Shown: positions 26,439 to 35,931, numbered from the stretch's first letter. The stretch is 64,000 bases of DNA from Nocardia jejuensis NBRC 103114 (GCF_001613145.1 NZ_BDBU01000021.1:1-64000), one strand, 5' to 3'. Translations and numbers: made by a program. The notes: a model not told the origin generated them from the letters alone.

Positions 26439-28265
26439 ATGGGTCACTACAAGAGCAATATCCGCGACCTCGAGTTCAACCTGTTCGAGTTCCTCGGACT
26501 GGGTTCGCTCCTGGACAGCGGCGCCTACGGCGACCTCGACACCGACACCGCGAAGGAAATGCTCGCGGAGGTCAAGCGTCTGGCCGAAGGCCCGCTGGCA
26601 GACTCGTTCGTCGACGGCGACCGCAATCCGCCGACCTTCGATCCCGAGACTCATACCGTCACCCTCCCCGAGTCCTTCAAGAAGTCCTACCGCGCGCTGG
26701 AAGACGGCGAGTGGGCCAAGGTCGGCGTCCGTGAGGAGCTGGGCGGCCTCGGCGCGCCGAGCGCCCTCACCTGGGCCCTCGGCGAGATGATCCTCGGCGC
26801 CAACCCGCCGGCTCAGATGTACGCCGCCGGTGCGGGTTTCGCGCAGGTCTTCTACAACAACGGCACCGATGAGCAGAAGAAGTGGGCTCAGACGATCGCC
26901 GAGCGCAACTGGGGCGCCACCATGGTCCTCACCGAGCCGGACGCCGGTTCGGACGTCGGCGCGGGCCGCAGCAAGGCCGTGCAGCAGGAAGACGGCTCCT
27001 GGCACATCGAGGGCGTGAAGCGCTTCATCACCTCGGGTGACTCGGACGACCTCTTCGAGAACATCATGCACCTGGTGCTGGCTCGCCCCGAGGGCGCCGG
27101 ACCGGGCACCAAGGGCCTGTCCCTGTTCTACGTACCGAAGTTCCACTTCGACTTCGAGACCAACACCCTCGGTGAGCGCAACGGCGTCTTCGTGACGAAC
27201 GTCGAGCACAAGATGGGCATCAAGGTCTCGGCCACCTGTGAGGTCACCTTCGGCGGCCACGGCGTGCCCGCCAAGGGCTGGCTGGTCGGCGAGGTCCACA
27301 ACGGCATCGCGCAGATGTTCGACGTCATCGAGAACGCTCGAATGATGGTGGGCACCAAGGCCATCGCCACCCTGTCGACCGGTTACCTGAACGCGCTGGA
27401 GTACGCCAAGATTCGCGTGCAGGGCGCGGACCTGACCCAGATGGCCGACAAGGCCGCTCCCCGCGTCACCATCACCCACCACCCGGACGTGCGTCGTTCG
27501 CTGGCCACCCAGAAGGCGTACGCCGAGGGCCTGCGCGCGGTGTACCTCTACACCGCCGCGCACCAGAACGAGGATGTCGCGCAGCTGGTTTCGGGCGCCG
27601 ACAAGGATCTCGCGTTCCGCGTCAACGATCTGCTGCTGCCGATCGTCAAGGGTGTCGGATCCGAGCGCGCCTACCAGTACCTGACCGATTCGCTGCAGAC
27701 CTTCGGTGGCTCCGGCTTCCTGCAGGACTACCCGATCGAGCAGTACATCCGCGACGCCAAGATCGACTCGCTGTACGAGGGCACCACCGCCATCCAGGCG
27801 CAGGACTTCTTCTTCCGCAAGATCGCTCGCGATCGCGGTGTGGCCCTGGCGCACGTGGCCGGCCAGATCCAGAAGTTCATCGAGCGCGAGGGCGGCAACG
27901 GCCGCCTGAAGAACGAGCGCAAGCTGCTCGCCACCGCGCTGGAGGACGTGCAGGGCATGGCCGCCACCCTGACCGGGCACCTGATGGGCGCCCAGCAGGA
28001 TCCGAAGGAGCTCTACAAGGTCGGCCTGGGTTCGGTCCGCTTCCTGATGGCCGTCGGTGACCTGGTCATCGGCTGGCTGCTGCTGGCGCAGGCCGAGGTC
28101 GCGATCAAGGCCCTGGACAACGGTTCGACCGAGGTCTTCTACACCGGCAAGGTTGCCACCGCGCAGTTCTTCGCTCGCAACGTGCTGCCGGAGCTGACCG
28201 CCACCCGCACCGTGCTGTCGAACCTCGACAACGACATCATGGAGCTGGACGAAGCGGCGTTCTGA
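26439..28265 (+). CDS. fadE5: acyl-CoA dehydrogenase FadE5
   Basis: A 608-residue acyl-CoA dehydrogenase, the long type with a C-terminal extra helical domain, as in M. tuberculosis FadE5 (about 611 residues). It oxidises acyl-CoA to trans-2-enoyl-CoA with FAD and hands electrons to electron-transfer flavoprotein. Motifs: [17 protein letters not shown] at the flavin site, [10 protein letters not shown], and [17 protein letters not shown] with the catalytic base at Glu447. GAAGGA precedes the ATG. A beta-oxidation operator and a terminator flank the gene, so it is its own unit. EtfD, encoded in this window, is the expected downstream electron acceptor route. Confidence 0.95.
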   Translation: MGHYKSNIRDLEFNLFEFLGLGSLLDSGAYGDLDTDTAKEMLAEVKRLAEGPLADSFVDGDRNPPTFDPETHTVTLPESFKKSYRALEDGEWAKVGVREELGGLGAPSALTWALGEMILGANPPAQMYAAGAGFAQVFYNNGTDEQKKWAQTIAERNWGATMVLTEPDAGSDVGAGRSKAVQQEDGSWHIEGVKRFITSGDSDDLFENIMHLVLARPEGAGPGTKGLSLFYVPKFHFDFETNTLGERNGVFVTNVEHKMGIKVSATCEVTFGGHGVPAKGWLVGEVHNGIAQMFDVIENARMMVGTKAIATLSTGYLNALEYAKIRVQGADLTQMADKAAPRVTITHHPDVRRSLATQKAYAEGLRAVYLYTAAHQNEDVAQLVSGADKDLAFRVNDLLLPIVKGVGSERAYQYLTDSLQTFGGSGFLQDYPIEQYIRDAKIDSLYEGTTAIQAQDFFFRKIARDRGVALAHVAGQIQKFIEREGGNGRLKNERKLLATALEDVQGMAATLTGHLMGAQQDPKELYKVGLGSVRFLMAVGDLVIGWLLLAQAEVAIKALDNGSTEVFYTGKVATAQFFARNVLPELTATRTVLSNLDNDIMELDEAAF

Positions 28266-28300
28266 TAACGCGCACAACGCTTTCCACAGCGTGAACACAC

Positions 28301-28340
28301 ACTGCGGCCCGGGGTTCTCCCCGGGCCGCAGTGCTGTTTC
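28301..28340 (+). terminator. intrinsic terminator after fadE5
   Basis: A perfect 15-bp stem (CACTGCGGCCCGGGG and its complement) with a TTCT loop, followed by CTGTTT. Confidence 0.9.
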
Positions 28341-28379
28341 CGCTGGCAGTTCGCCCGTGTGACGACCGCTTGCGCGAAT

Positions 28380-28422
28380 CATCCACAGATACACACAGTT
28401 TCATCCACAGGCTGTGAATAAT
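28380..28422. promoter_or_regulatory. three DnaA-box-like sequences
   Basis: TCATCCACA at 28380-28388, TCATCCACA at 28402-28410 and the reverse-strand TTATTCACA at 28414-28422. Each is within one base of TTATCCACA. They lie between two convergent genes. Function is unproven. Confidence 0.4.
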
Positions 28423-28503
28423 GTTGGGGGCGTGGCGAACCCCGCACCACCCGAGCGGACTCACGAACGGGCCGGCACCTCAGCCGAGCGATGATCGCCG
28501 CCG

Positions 28504-29637
28504 TCACCCGTGCGAGGACCGCGGCGAGACCGGGACGTTCTCGTCCGGGCCGGCCATGACCACGGTGTTGCCGCCCGAGCGCTTCGCCCGGTACATGGCC
28601 TCGTCGGCCCCGCGCAGCAGGTAGTCCGGGCGGAACCGCCGGGAATCGCCCTCCAGCACGACGACGCCGATGCTGGCGGTGACCGGGGTCCGGCCCGCGT
28701 CGGACGCCGCGATGGCGCGGCACAGCCGTTCGGCCTCGGCGGCCGCCGCCTCGGCCGCCAATCGTTCGACCACCACGAATTCCTCACCGCCGCTGCGCGC
28801 GACGATGGCCCCCGGCAAGGCCGCCGCGCGCAGGCAGGCGGCGATCCGGATCAGCACCTGGTCGCCGGCGGAATGGCCGAGGGTGTCGTTCACCGTCTTG
28901 AACCGGTCCAGGTCCACGGTCATGACGCAGATCGGCGTGGTGCGGTCGCAACGGTCGAACCAGCCCGAGAGGTAGTAGTCCAGGCCGCGTCGGTTCAGCA
29001 GGCCGGTCAGCGGGTCCGAGAGCGCGTCCATGCGCAGCAGCCAGTAGCAGAAGTGCAGCGGCGGAAGCACTCCGACGGTCGCCGCGGCCATGGTCAGGAC
29101 CACCGCGATCGAGGGCGCGAGCGCGCCGCCGTCGATGACCACCATGAGCACCGCCAGCATGAACACCGTCAGCACCGCCCACAGCGTGTGCAGAACCAGG
29201 ATTCGCGAGCCGTGGAACAGCGTCAGATAGGCGCCCGTGACGATGAGCATCATGGCGGTCATGGCGGCGAACAGGCGATCGCTGTCGGACAGGCATCCGG
29301 CGGTGATGAGCACGTCCGCGGTCGCGAGCAGCAGCAGCGAGACGCGTTCGCTCGGCCACGGCGCGAACCACCAGAACAGGGCCCACAGTCCGGCGGCCAG
29401 CACGTCCAGCGCGTAGATCGTGTTGCCGAGCGCGCCGGTGGGCCCGGTCGGCGATATCCAGTTCAGCACCGTGATCACGAAGATGAGCGCGCCGCCCGCC
29501 CCCACCACGGCCTTGATCGGCCCCAGCGCCCCGCTGGCCCGCAGCGTCCGCACCAGCCAGCGGTAGTCGACATGGTCGCGCCACCAGGCGCGCACCAAGG
29601 CACGCCTGTCTCGTCCGGGACTTCCGCTCGTATCCAA
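28504..29637 (-). CDS. membrane-bound diguanylate cyclase (GGDEF)
   Basis: A 377-residue protein. About six hydrophobic helices occupy residues 35-205, followed by a GGDEF domain from about 205. The active-site motif is SGGEEF (GGEEF at 283-287), with DPLTGLLNRRG before it and VDLDRFKTVNDTLGHSAGD holding the metal and guanine contacts. An active c-di-GMP synthase is expected. No EAL domain is present. The start is TTG with AAAAGGA 7 bases upstream. Its N-terminus (TSGSPGR) is nearly the same as that of the VanW protein upstream on the same strand. Confidence 0.9.
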   Translation of the reverse strand: MDTSGSPGRDRRALVRAWWRDHVDYRWLVRTLRASGALGPIKAVVGAGGALIFVITVLNWISPTGPTGALGNTIYALDVLAAGLWALFWWFAPWPSERVSLLLLATADVLITAGCLSDSDRLFAAMTAMMLIVTGAYLTLFHGSRILVLHTLWAVLTVFMLAVLMVVIDGGALAPSIAVVLTMAAATVGVLPPLHFCYWLLRMDALSDPLTGLLNRRGLDYYLSGWFDRCDRTTPICVMTVDLDRFKTVNDTLGHSAGDQVLIRIAACLRAAALPGAIVARSGGEEFVVVERLAAEAAAAEAERLCRAIAASDAGRTPVTASIGVVVLEGDSRRFRPDYLLRGADEAMYRAKRSGGNTVVMAGPDENVPVSPRSSHG

Positions 29638-29883
29638 CGTGGATCCTTTTTTCAGGTCCTGTCGATCACCGAACTATCCGGGAACTTCGCGTCCGCCAAG
29701 TCTAGGCAACCCGCCGCGTCCCCGCCGACCTCGGTTCATCGACGATGGGCGCTCGCACGGTCAGCGACCCCGGACGCTCCCGGGAGTGATGCACGACACT
29801 CCGCGGGCGAATCGATCTCCCGAGCCGTACCCGGGGTCGAGGGTGACCGCCTGCCGGAGATGTGCGAGCGATTGCGCGAAGTC

Positions 29884-31629
29884 CTACTCGCACTTCACGA
29901 CCGGGATAGGGTCGTACTTCACCGTCCTGGTGTGCCGCGAGATTTCCTTGCCGGTGGCCGCATCCCGGATGACACGGGTGTCGGAGGTGGTGAAACCGGG
30001 TGCGCCGTCCGAGGCGATGCAGTCCTTGCCCTTGGGGAGGGTGACCGTATTCGGCTCGGTGGGCTTGTTCCGCTCCCCCGTGATCGACTCCACCTCCACG
30101 GCCTTGGTGCTCCACATGCGCACCGTGACCTCGGAGGAGTCGGCCGTGGTCTCGATGACGATGCCGTACGGGGTGTTGTTGCGGAACTTCAGATCGATCG
30201 CGCCGTCGAACACCGTCGCCTCACGCGCCGCCGGATAGCGCGAGATGTAGTAGCTGTGCTCGGTGTGCCCGGCGTCCTCGAGACCCGAGAAGTAGGCCGC
30301 GTTGTAGAGGGTGGTCGCGAACTGGCTGATACCGCCGCCGACCGCCGTGCTCGGGCGGCCGTGGTCGATGATGCCGGACTCCACGTACCCCTGTTCGACG
30401 CCCCGGGTGCCGGTGAAGTCGTTGAGCGAGAAGGTATCTCCCGGCCGCACCACCGCGCCGTTCACCTTCGCCGCGACGGTCCGGATGTTCACGCCGGAGG
30501 GACCGCTGAAACCGCCGGTGGTGAAGGAGCCGATCACCTGCTTGACGCCGAGCTTCTCGGCGTCGGGGGTGGTCAGCTTCGGTTGCACCTGCCCGTAGAC
30601 GACGGTCCTGGACCGCTCGCCACGCGAAACCAGCAGGGTGGCAAGCCCTTCGAAGGTCTTGTCCCAGTCGACGGTGTCGCCGACGACCGCGGGGACCAGC
30701 GTCGCACGACTGCCGCTGAAGGTGAAGGTCGCGTCCTTGGGCTCCACCTCGGTGGGCTTCAGCTGCGGGCCGAGCACCGCGACGAGGGCCTCCGAGTTGT
30801 ACGAAAGGGCAAGTCCGCCTTGCCCGTCCGGGCGGAAGGACAGGGCGCCGGCGAGCTGCGCCGGATCCAGCACCCCGTTGCCGCCCTTGCCGGTGAACGT
30901 GACCGGTGCGGCGACCGCGGGCTGTGCGATCTCCTTCAGCGCCCGGTCCACCGCCTGCGAGCTCACCGTGGCCTCGGTTTCGACGGCGGGCAGTTCCAGC
31001 ACCGAACCGTCGGCCCAGTGTTCGGTCAGGACAGCGCGGGCGGTCGTCGCGTCGAGTACTCGACCGGGCACCGGCCGCACCGGCACGGGTTTACCCTGAT
31101 CGAACACCACGGTGCCCTCCACGGGCTGGCGATCGTGGGCGCGCAGGGCCTGCAACTGGCGGTCCATCGCGGTGGACTCGACGGTGGAGACGGGCTCGAT
31201 GTCCCGGTCCACGAACACGGACGCGAGGCGTGTGAAGGGATTCACCGGCTGTGAGCCGATGCGGTCCCAGGTGGCGTCCCAGTCCACGGCGAGACCGGCG
31301 TCACGCGGCACCAGATCCGTGGTGAAATCCCCGACCTGCACGGTGAGCGGCCGGCCGATCCGGGTGTCGAGTTCCGATTCCAGCTCGTTCCGCGCGGCGG
31401 CGCGGTCCATGCCGCCGATATCGATTCCGGCTACCTGCACGCCGCGGGGCACCTGCCCGGACGACAGCGACCAGTCCAGCGCGAAGGCCACACCTCCGGC
31501 GGCCATCAGCACACCCACCGCGATCCCGGCGCGGCGCGCCGTGGCGGAGTTCAGGAATTGCCGTCCGGGTGCCGGTTCCTCGGGGGGCTGCGGCGCGCGT
31601 GTGTGGCGTCCGGGACTTCCGCTGGTCAC
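29884..31629 (-). CDS. VanW/YoaR family envelope protein
   Basis: A 581-residue protein anchored by one transmembrane helix (ARRAGIAVGVLMAAGGVAFAL). Two YoaR-type putative peptidoglycan-binding repeats follow (starting PRGVQVAGIDIGGMDRAAAR and near VLDPAQLAGALSFRPDG). A VanW domain comes near 390-510, with GPSGVNIRTVAAKVNGAVVR, GDTFSLNDFTG and TAVGGGISQFATTLYNAAYF. The domain set points to the cell wall outside the membrane; the molecular role of VanW is not established. GGGAGGA lies 7 bases ahead of the GTG start; longer upstream frames have no ribosome binding site. It is transcribed toward the GGDEF gene. Confidence 0.87.
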   Translation of the reverse strand: MTSGSPGRHTRAPQPPEEPAPGRQFLNSATARRAGIAVGVLMAAGGVAFALDWSLSSGQVPRGVQVAGIDIGGMDRAAARNELESELDTRIGRPLTVQVGDFTTDLVPRDAGLAVDWDATWDRIGSQPVNPFTRLASVFVDRDIEPVSTVESTAMDRQLQALRAHDRQPVEGTVVFDQGKPVPVRPVPGRVLDATTARAVLTEHWADGSVLELPAVETEATVSSQAVDRALKEIAQPAVAAPVTFTGKGGNGVLDPAQLAGALSFRPDGQGGLALSYNSEALVAVLGPQLKPTEVEPKDATFTFSGSRATLVPAVVGDTVDWDKTFEGLATLLVSRGERSRTVVYGQVQPKLTTPDAEKLGVKQVIGSFTTGGFSGPSGVNIRTVAAKVNGAVVRPGDTFSLNDFTGTRGVEQGYVESGIIDHGRPSTAVGGGISQFATTLYNAAYFSGLEDAGHTEHSYYISRYPAAREATVFDGAIDLKFRNNTPYGIVIETTADSSEVTVRMWSTKAVEVESITGERNKPTEPNTVTLPKGKDCIASDGAPGFTTSDTRVIRDAATGKEISRHTRTVKYDPIPVVKCE

Positions 31630-31777
31630 TGACCGTCCTCCCAGTGGTCGAAGGCAATCCCGCACCGCGCGAGAGCCCGCCCCACCATAGTGGGCGGCTC
31701 CGACACGTGCAGCCCGCTCGAGTTCGCAGCAAACTTTGTGCAACCGGTCATGATTGACCCGAACCCGAATATGAAAC

Positions 31778-31824
31778 GGCTCCGTGCGGTTGCCGGGTCG
31801 GGGGTCTGGCAACAGCACGGAGCC
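31778..31824. promoter_or_regulatory. long hairpin in the divergent region before gnd
   Basis: The arms GGCTCCGTGC/GCACGGAGCC and an inner TTGCC/GGCAA give a 15-bp interrupted stem. It ends 114 bp before the gnd start, without a T-run. It may be in the gnd leader or may end an unseen small RNA. The rest of 31630-31938 shows no gene. Confidence 0.5.
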
Positions 31825-31938
31825 ACCCCGTCTATCGAGTACCGCTCGGCGGCGTTACACATGATCTCGATGCGGTCGGAAAAATTTCCGGACGGGCACA
31901 ATTGGGACAATCAAGTCGAACGATTCGAGGAGATGTCT

Positions 31939-32967
31939 ATGCAGCTCGGAATGATCGGACTCGGCCGGATGGGCGCGAACATCGTGCGTCGCATCGTCGC
32001 GCACGGGCACACCGCGATCGGCTTCGAACGGCACAGCCCGCACATCGACGAATTGAGCGCCGAGCTCGGCGACAGCTTCGCCGGCACCACCGAGCTGCCG
32101 AAATTCGTGGCCATGCTCGACACACCCCGCGTGGTGTGGGTGATGATCCCCGCCGGGGCGACCGGCGCGGTGATCGATCAGCTGGCCGAACTGCTCGAAC
32201 CCGGCGATATCGTCATCGACGGCGGGAACAGCCGCTACCACGAGGACATCGCGCGGGCGCAGTCGCTGCGCCCCAAGGGCATTCACTATCTCGACATCGG
32301 CACCTCGGGCGGCGTCTTCGGCCTCGAACGCGGCTTCTGCCTGATGATCGGCGGCGAGACGCCGCAGGTCGAGTACCTGGACCCGCTGCTGAAGTCCATC
32401 GCCCCCGGCGTCGAGGCCGCCCCGCGCACCCCCGGGCGCACCGGTGCGCCCTCCACCGCCGAGCAGGGCTATCTGCACTGCGGCCCGGCCGGCGCCGGGC
32501 ACTTCGTGAAGATGGTGCACAACGGAATCGAGTACGGCGCGATGGCCGCCTACTCCGAGGGCATGAACATCCTGCACAGGGCGAACATCGGAAACCAGCA
32601 GGACACCGAGCATTCGGCCGAGGTCACGCCGCTGGAGCATCCCGAGTTCTACCAATACGACATCGACATCCCGGAGGTCACCGAGGTATGGCGGCGCGGG
32701 TCGGTGGTGGCCTCCTGGCTGCTCGACCTCACCGCCGCCGCGCTGTACGCGGACCCCAACCTGGATTCCTTCGGCGGCCGCGTCTCCGATTCGGGCGAGG
32801 GCCGCTGGACCCTCGACGCCGCCATCGACGAGGGCGTCCCGGCCCCCGTACTGTCCTCGGCGCTGTTCCAGCGCTTCGCCTCTCGCGGGGAGTCGCTGTA
32901 CGCGGACAAGGTGCTCTCGGCCATGCGCCAGGCCTTCGGCGGTCACCACGAGTTGCCGAAACAGTAG
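31939..32967 (+). CDS. gnd: 6-phosphogluconate dehydrogenase, short decarboxylating type
   Basis: A 342-residue enzyme that converts 6-phosphogluconate to ribulose 5-phosphate, CO2 and NAD(P)H in the pentose phosphate pathway. MQLGMIGLGRMGANIVRRI is the nucleotide-binding fold. VIDGGNSRYHEDIARA and LDIGTSGGVFGLERGFCLMIG line the active site. HFVKMVHNGIEYGAMAAYSEG carries the catalytic lysine and substrate contacts. The length marks the short form, not the roughly 470-residue classical enzyme; that form often prefers NAD+, but the cofactor cannot be fixed here. GAGGAG lies 6 bases before the chosen ATG and touches an alternative ATG two codons upstream. Confidence 0.92.
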   Translation: MQLGMIGLGRMGANIVRRIVAHGHTAIGFERHSPHIDELSAELGDSFAGTTELPKFVAMLDTPRVVWVMIPAGATGAVIDQLAELLEPGDIVIDGGNSRYHEDIARAQSLRPKGIHYLDIGTSGGVFGLERGFCLMIGGETPQVEYLDPLLKSIAPGVEAAPRTPGRTGAPSTAEQGYLHCGPAGAGHFVKMVHNGIEYGAMAAYSEGMNILHRANIGNQQDTEHSAEVTPLEHPEFYQYDIDIPEVTEVWRRGSVVASWLLDLTAAALYADPNLDSFGGRVSDSGEGRWTLDAAIDEGVPAPVLSSALFQRFASRGESLYADKVLSAMRQAFGGHHELPKQ

Positions 32968-33017
32968 ATTCCGGACCGGTATTCGGCCGATTTCGGGCCG
33001 AAAGTGCTTGCACAACA

Positions 33018-33048
33018 GTTGCTCCCGACCGCTTCGGCCGGGAGCAAC
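33018..33048. terminator. bidirectional terminator between gnd and the secreted-protein operon
   Basis: The stem GTTGCTCCCG/CGGGAGCAAC with an inner CCG/CGG and a short loop lies between convergent units. Confidence 0.75.
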
Positions 33049-33063
33049 GTGTCGTTCAGGGCG

Positions 33064-33153
33064 TCAGAAACCCAGCGCCTGGGCTGCCATCTTCGCGACC
33101 GCGAGCGGTCCGAAGGTGAGCAGGTAGATCAATCCGTCCACGAGTGCCACCAT
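33064..33153 (-). CDS. 29-residue hydrophobic peptide
   Basis: A short reading frame begins ATG GTG GCA CTC GTG and gives 29 residues: MVALVDGLIYLLTFGPLAVA, then KMAAQALGF. A good ribosome binding site, AAAGGTGGT, lies 5 bases before the ATG. It starts 13 bp after the stop of the lipase-like gene and ends just before the operon terminator. This looks like a translated third cistron encoding a single membrane-inserted or amphipathic helix. No homologue is known to me; the call depends on position, ribosome binding site and hydrophobicity. Confidence 0.6.
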   Translation of the reverse strand: MVALVDGLIYLLTFGPLAVAKMAAQALGF

Positions 33154-33166
33154 GGGACACCACCTT

Positions 33167-34549
33167 TCAATCGAAGTTGCTGTCTATCCAGTCGATGGTC
33201 TGCATACCGAACAGGTCCACGCCCCAGCCGTACATATCGGTGATGAAGCGCTCCATGCTGCAGTCGGTCGGCGCGTAGGTGACCTCCGCCCCCTGCGCGC
33301 GATAGGTGTCGGCCAGATCGCGAGCGTCCTTGGCGGGCACCAGCGACATGGGCGAATCGTCCTTGGCGCAGGACGAGATCATGATCTTCGACTTCGGGGT
33401 TCCGTTGCGGCCCAGCACATTGTTCTGGAAGGCGCGCTGGAAGTCCGGCTCGTCGGCCGGGTTCAGACCCGAGTCGAACAGCGCTTCCATCGGCACGAAC
33501 GGCAGCCCGAAGTAGGCGGGCACCTGGCACTGGGTGCGGTAGAAGTTCGCCAGCGCCTGTCCGGCCGGGTTCAGCTTGGCGTTGACCTGCATCTCCGGGT
33601 ACCACGGTTCGAGCCCGAGCAGCGTGGCGAGCGCGAAGCCCGAACCGATCGAACCGCTGGTGACCCGCATGAAATTGGCCGGATCGACCACCATGCCCTC
33701 GAGCAGCGTCGACTTGATGTCCAGTTCCGGCGCGTACGCCGGAGCCATCTCCGCCGAGAACGCCGCGCCGACACCGCCGCCGGCGATCCCGAACAGGGCG
33801 ATCTGGGTGGCGTCGCTCAAACCCGACGCCGGCAGCCGCAGCGCCGCACGCGCGCCGTCCAATTGGGCGTGCCCGGAGTAGGTGCCGACGAAGACGCCGT
33901 GCGGATTGCGGTCCGCGTCGTTGCCGACGTCGGAGATCATCACCGCGTAGCCCTTGTCGAACATCATCGCCAGCGGGCCCAGCGCCGACCACGAGGAGCC
34001 GTCCAGCGGTGCGCCGCCGGTCCACTGGGTACTGGGATGACACGACCAGCCGACGCTGTCGTTGGCCTCCTGGTAGGAGATGAGCCGACGCTCGGCGGCG
34101 GGCTTGCCGTCCTTCGGGATCATCAGGATGCCGGTGCTGATCACGGGCGTGACGCCGTCCGGGGCGGTGGTCACGTACATCAGCTTGTGCGCGTCGACGG
34201 TCGTCGGCTTCACGCCGAGGAACATCACGTCCACCGGCTTGGATTTCAGGATGGTGCCGGGCTTTTCGGCCCCGGTGAGCGGGGGCTCCTGGTAGAAGGG
34301 GTCATTCGCGAGCAGGGCCTCGAATTTCTCCTCCGGGGAAGCGTTTTCGGCGCTGTTCAGGGTGCCGACCACGAATCCGTTGAACACCCGGTCGATGCCG
34401 GGCACCGGGTTCACCGGCGCGGGCCGCGTCGGCTCCGGAGCCGACGGGGCCGGATTCGACGGGGTGGCGGGCTCCGCGGCGGCGACGGACGCGCCGGTGA
34501 GCAACAGGGCCGCGCTCAGCAGGGTCGCGGGCAGTTTCCAGCGCGGCAT
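33167..34549 (-). CDS. secreted lipase-family protein lacking the catalytic serine
   Basis: A 460-residue secreted protein of the fungal/actinobacterial secretory lipase (LIP) family, with a signal peptide and a Pro-rich stretch before the domain. The fold is recognisable from GILMIPKDG, VMISDVGNDADRNPHGVFVG and FSAEMAPAYAPELDI. The nucleophile elbow, normally G-Y-S-x-G, reads GIAGGG, with Ala256 in place of serine. The final catalytic histidine is also not apparent: the region reads APTDCSMERFITD. The protein is therefore probably not a hydrolase and may bind a lipid or ligand. Its ATG overlaps the stop of the upstream gene (TGATG), which means translational coupling. GTG at 34552 is an alternative start. 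Confidence 0.85.
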   Translation of the reverse strand: MPRWKLPATLLSAALLLTGASVAAAEPATPSNPAPSAPEPTRPAPVNPVPGIDRVFNGFVVGTLNSAENASPEEKFEALLANDPFYQEPPLTGAEKPGTILKSKPVDVMFLGVKPTTVDAHKLMYVTTAPDGVTPVISTGILMIPKDGKPAAERRLISYQEANDSVGWSCHPSTQWTGGAPLDGSSWSALGPLAMMFDKGYAVMISDVGNDADRNPHGVFVGTYSGHAQLDGARAALRLPASGLSDATQIALFGIAGGGVGAAFSAEMAPAYAPELDIKSTLLEGMVVDPANFMRVTSGSIGSGFALATLLGLEPWYPEMQVNAKLNPAGQALANFYRTQCQVPAYFGLPFVPMEALFDSGLNPADEPDFQRAFQNNVLGRNGTPKSKIMISSCAKDDSPMSLVPAKDARDLADTYRAQGAEVTYAPTDCSMERFITDMYGWGVDLFGMQTIDWIDSNFD

Positions 34550-35829
34550 CACCGCACCGCCGTCGCCGAAGTCGCGGAGGTCACCTGGAGCTGGCGGGCG
34601 GCCGAGTCCAGCAGCTGCGGGATGTTCAGCAGCGGGCGGTGCGACTCCATCTGCGTCTCGTAGGGTGTGCGCATGGTGGCCTCCAGAGCCGGCCAGTTGT
34701 TCTCGACCTGATCGCGATATTTGGGCAGCAGTTCACCGGTGATGTAGTCCCACCGGTCGTCCAGGACCGACCAATTCCATTCCGGCAGCGGCAGAGTCAA
34801 CAGGGACGCCTGACCGTCGGCGGCGGTGAACGGAATCCGGATCGGCCGGAACGCGCGCGGCGGAACCACGCCCGCGACCGACGGCGATCCCGCCGCGCCA
34901 CTGAGATAGGTGATCGCCTCACCGACATCGCCCTTGTACGAACGCACTTCGTCCCACTGCCGGGCGATGGCCCAGGATTGTTCGCGGCGCAGCAGCGCCC
35001 GGTTGCCGGTGGCGATGCGCTCACCGTCGCCCGAGGCGACGTCCCGCCACGCGGTCATGATGTCGTCCCCGAACAGGCCGGCCGCCTGAAACTCCTCCAG
35101 CGCAGGCAATCCCGCGGTGACGTAGGCGTCGTGCATGGGCATCAGGTCCGAGAAGATGTTCTTCTGCATCACCAGGATCATCCCGATGACGTAGCGCACA
35201 TCCTCCGGCGTGATGTTCGGGGCGGCCGAGGCCAGTGCGCGCAAACCGTTGGGCAGCAGCGCGACCGCCTGCGGTCCCGCGGCCTGCTGCACCGCACCCA
35301 GTACCGAGCGCGCGGCGTCGGAAAGCCCGGGCAGGCCGTAGATGTCCGAGCCCATCAGCTCGAAATCGATGAGGCCGCCGCCGAAGTCGGCCCCGACCTG
35401 TCCGCCCATACCGGCCCACTGCAGTTCCCGGTGTCCGAGCTGCAGATCCTCGTAGTAGCGGTAGGACTTGACCAGGTTGGCGCGGTTGGCCTGCACTCCG
35501 GTGCGCGGATCCCAGGAGCGCAGGTCGATGCCCGCCTTCCCGGTCGCGTCGACCAGCCAGTACTGGTAGAGCAGCGCGGCGTACCGGGTGGGCGGTACGC
35601 CCGCTGCCCGGGCCTGATCCAGCAGGCCGCCGAGTTCCGCGTGGTCGTAGGGCAGTGCGGGGTTGACTCCGCCGGGTCCCTGCGCCGCATCGCGATTGAC
35701 CAGGGGCAGGTCCAGGTAGCGGTCTATGCCTCCCGCCGCGGTCGCGGCGGGAGGCATCGCGACGAGACCGATTCCCACCAGGGCCGCAAGGACCAGTCCC
35801 CCGCCGCGCAACAGTGCGCCTATTCGCAT
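34549..35829 (-). CDS. secreted protein of unknown function, first gene of the lipase-like operon
   Basis: A 426-residue protein with a signal peptide (MRIGALLRGGGLVLAALVGI, cleavage near ATA/AGG). The mature part is largely helical, with ARAAGVPPTRYAALLYQYWL, many Trp and Tyr residues in the last 130 residues (LPLPEWNWSVLDDRWDYITG) and no cysteines. I do not recognise a family. It is translationally coupled to the lipase-like gene, so the two secreted proteins probably work together in the envelope. A TAACGTG-N4-CACGTTA inverted repeat lies 85 bp upstream and may be its operator. Confidence 0.72.
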   Translation of the reverse strand: MRIGALLRGGGLVLAALVGIGLVAMPPAATAAGGIDRYLDLPLVNRDAAQGPGGVNPALPYDHAELGGLLDQARAAGVPPTRYAALLYQYWLVDATGKAGIDLRSWDPRTGVQANRANLVKSYRYYEDLQLGHRELQWAGMGGQVGADFGGGLIDFELMGSDIYGLPGLSDAARSVLGAVQQAAGPQAVALLPNGLRALASAAPNITPEDVRYVIGMILVMQKNIFSDLMPMHDAYVTAGLPALEEFQAAGLFGDDIMTAWRDVASGDGERIATGNRALLRREQSWAIARQWDEVRSYKGDVGEAITYLSGAAGSPSVAGVVPPRAFRPIRIPFTAADGQASLLTLPLPEWNWSVLDDRWDYITGELLPKYRDQVENNWPALEATMRTPYETQMESHRPLLNIPQLLDSAARQLQVTSATSATAVR

Positions 35830-35913
35830 GATGTCGTGAGCCTTTCGTTCTTCGCTATCGGTCGAACGAGACGAGACAATTCAGATTGCCGATCAATTGC
35901 CTTAATACCGATT

Positions 35914-35931
35914 TAACGTGGAGGCACGTTA
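35914..35931. promoter_or_regulatory. inverted repeat upstream of the secreted-protein operon
   Basis: TAACGTGGAGGCACGTTA: perfect 7-bp arms with a 4-bp spacer, 84 bp before the start of the leftward operon. Operator function is an inference. Confidence 0.45.
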
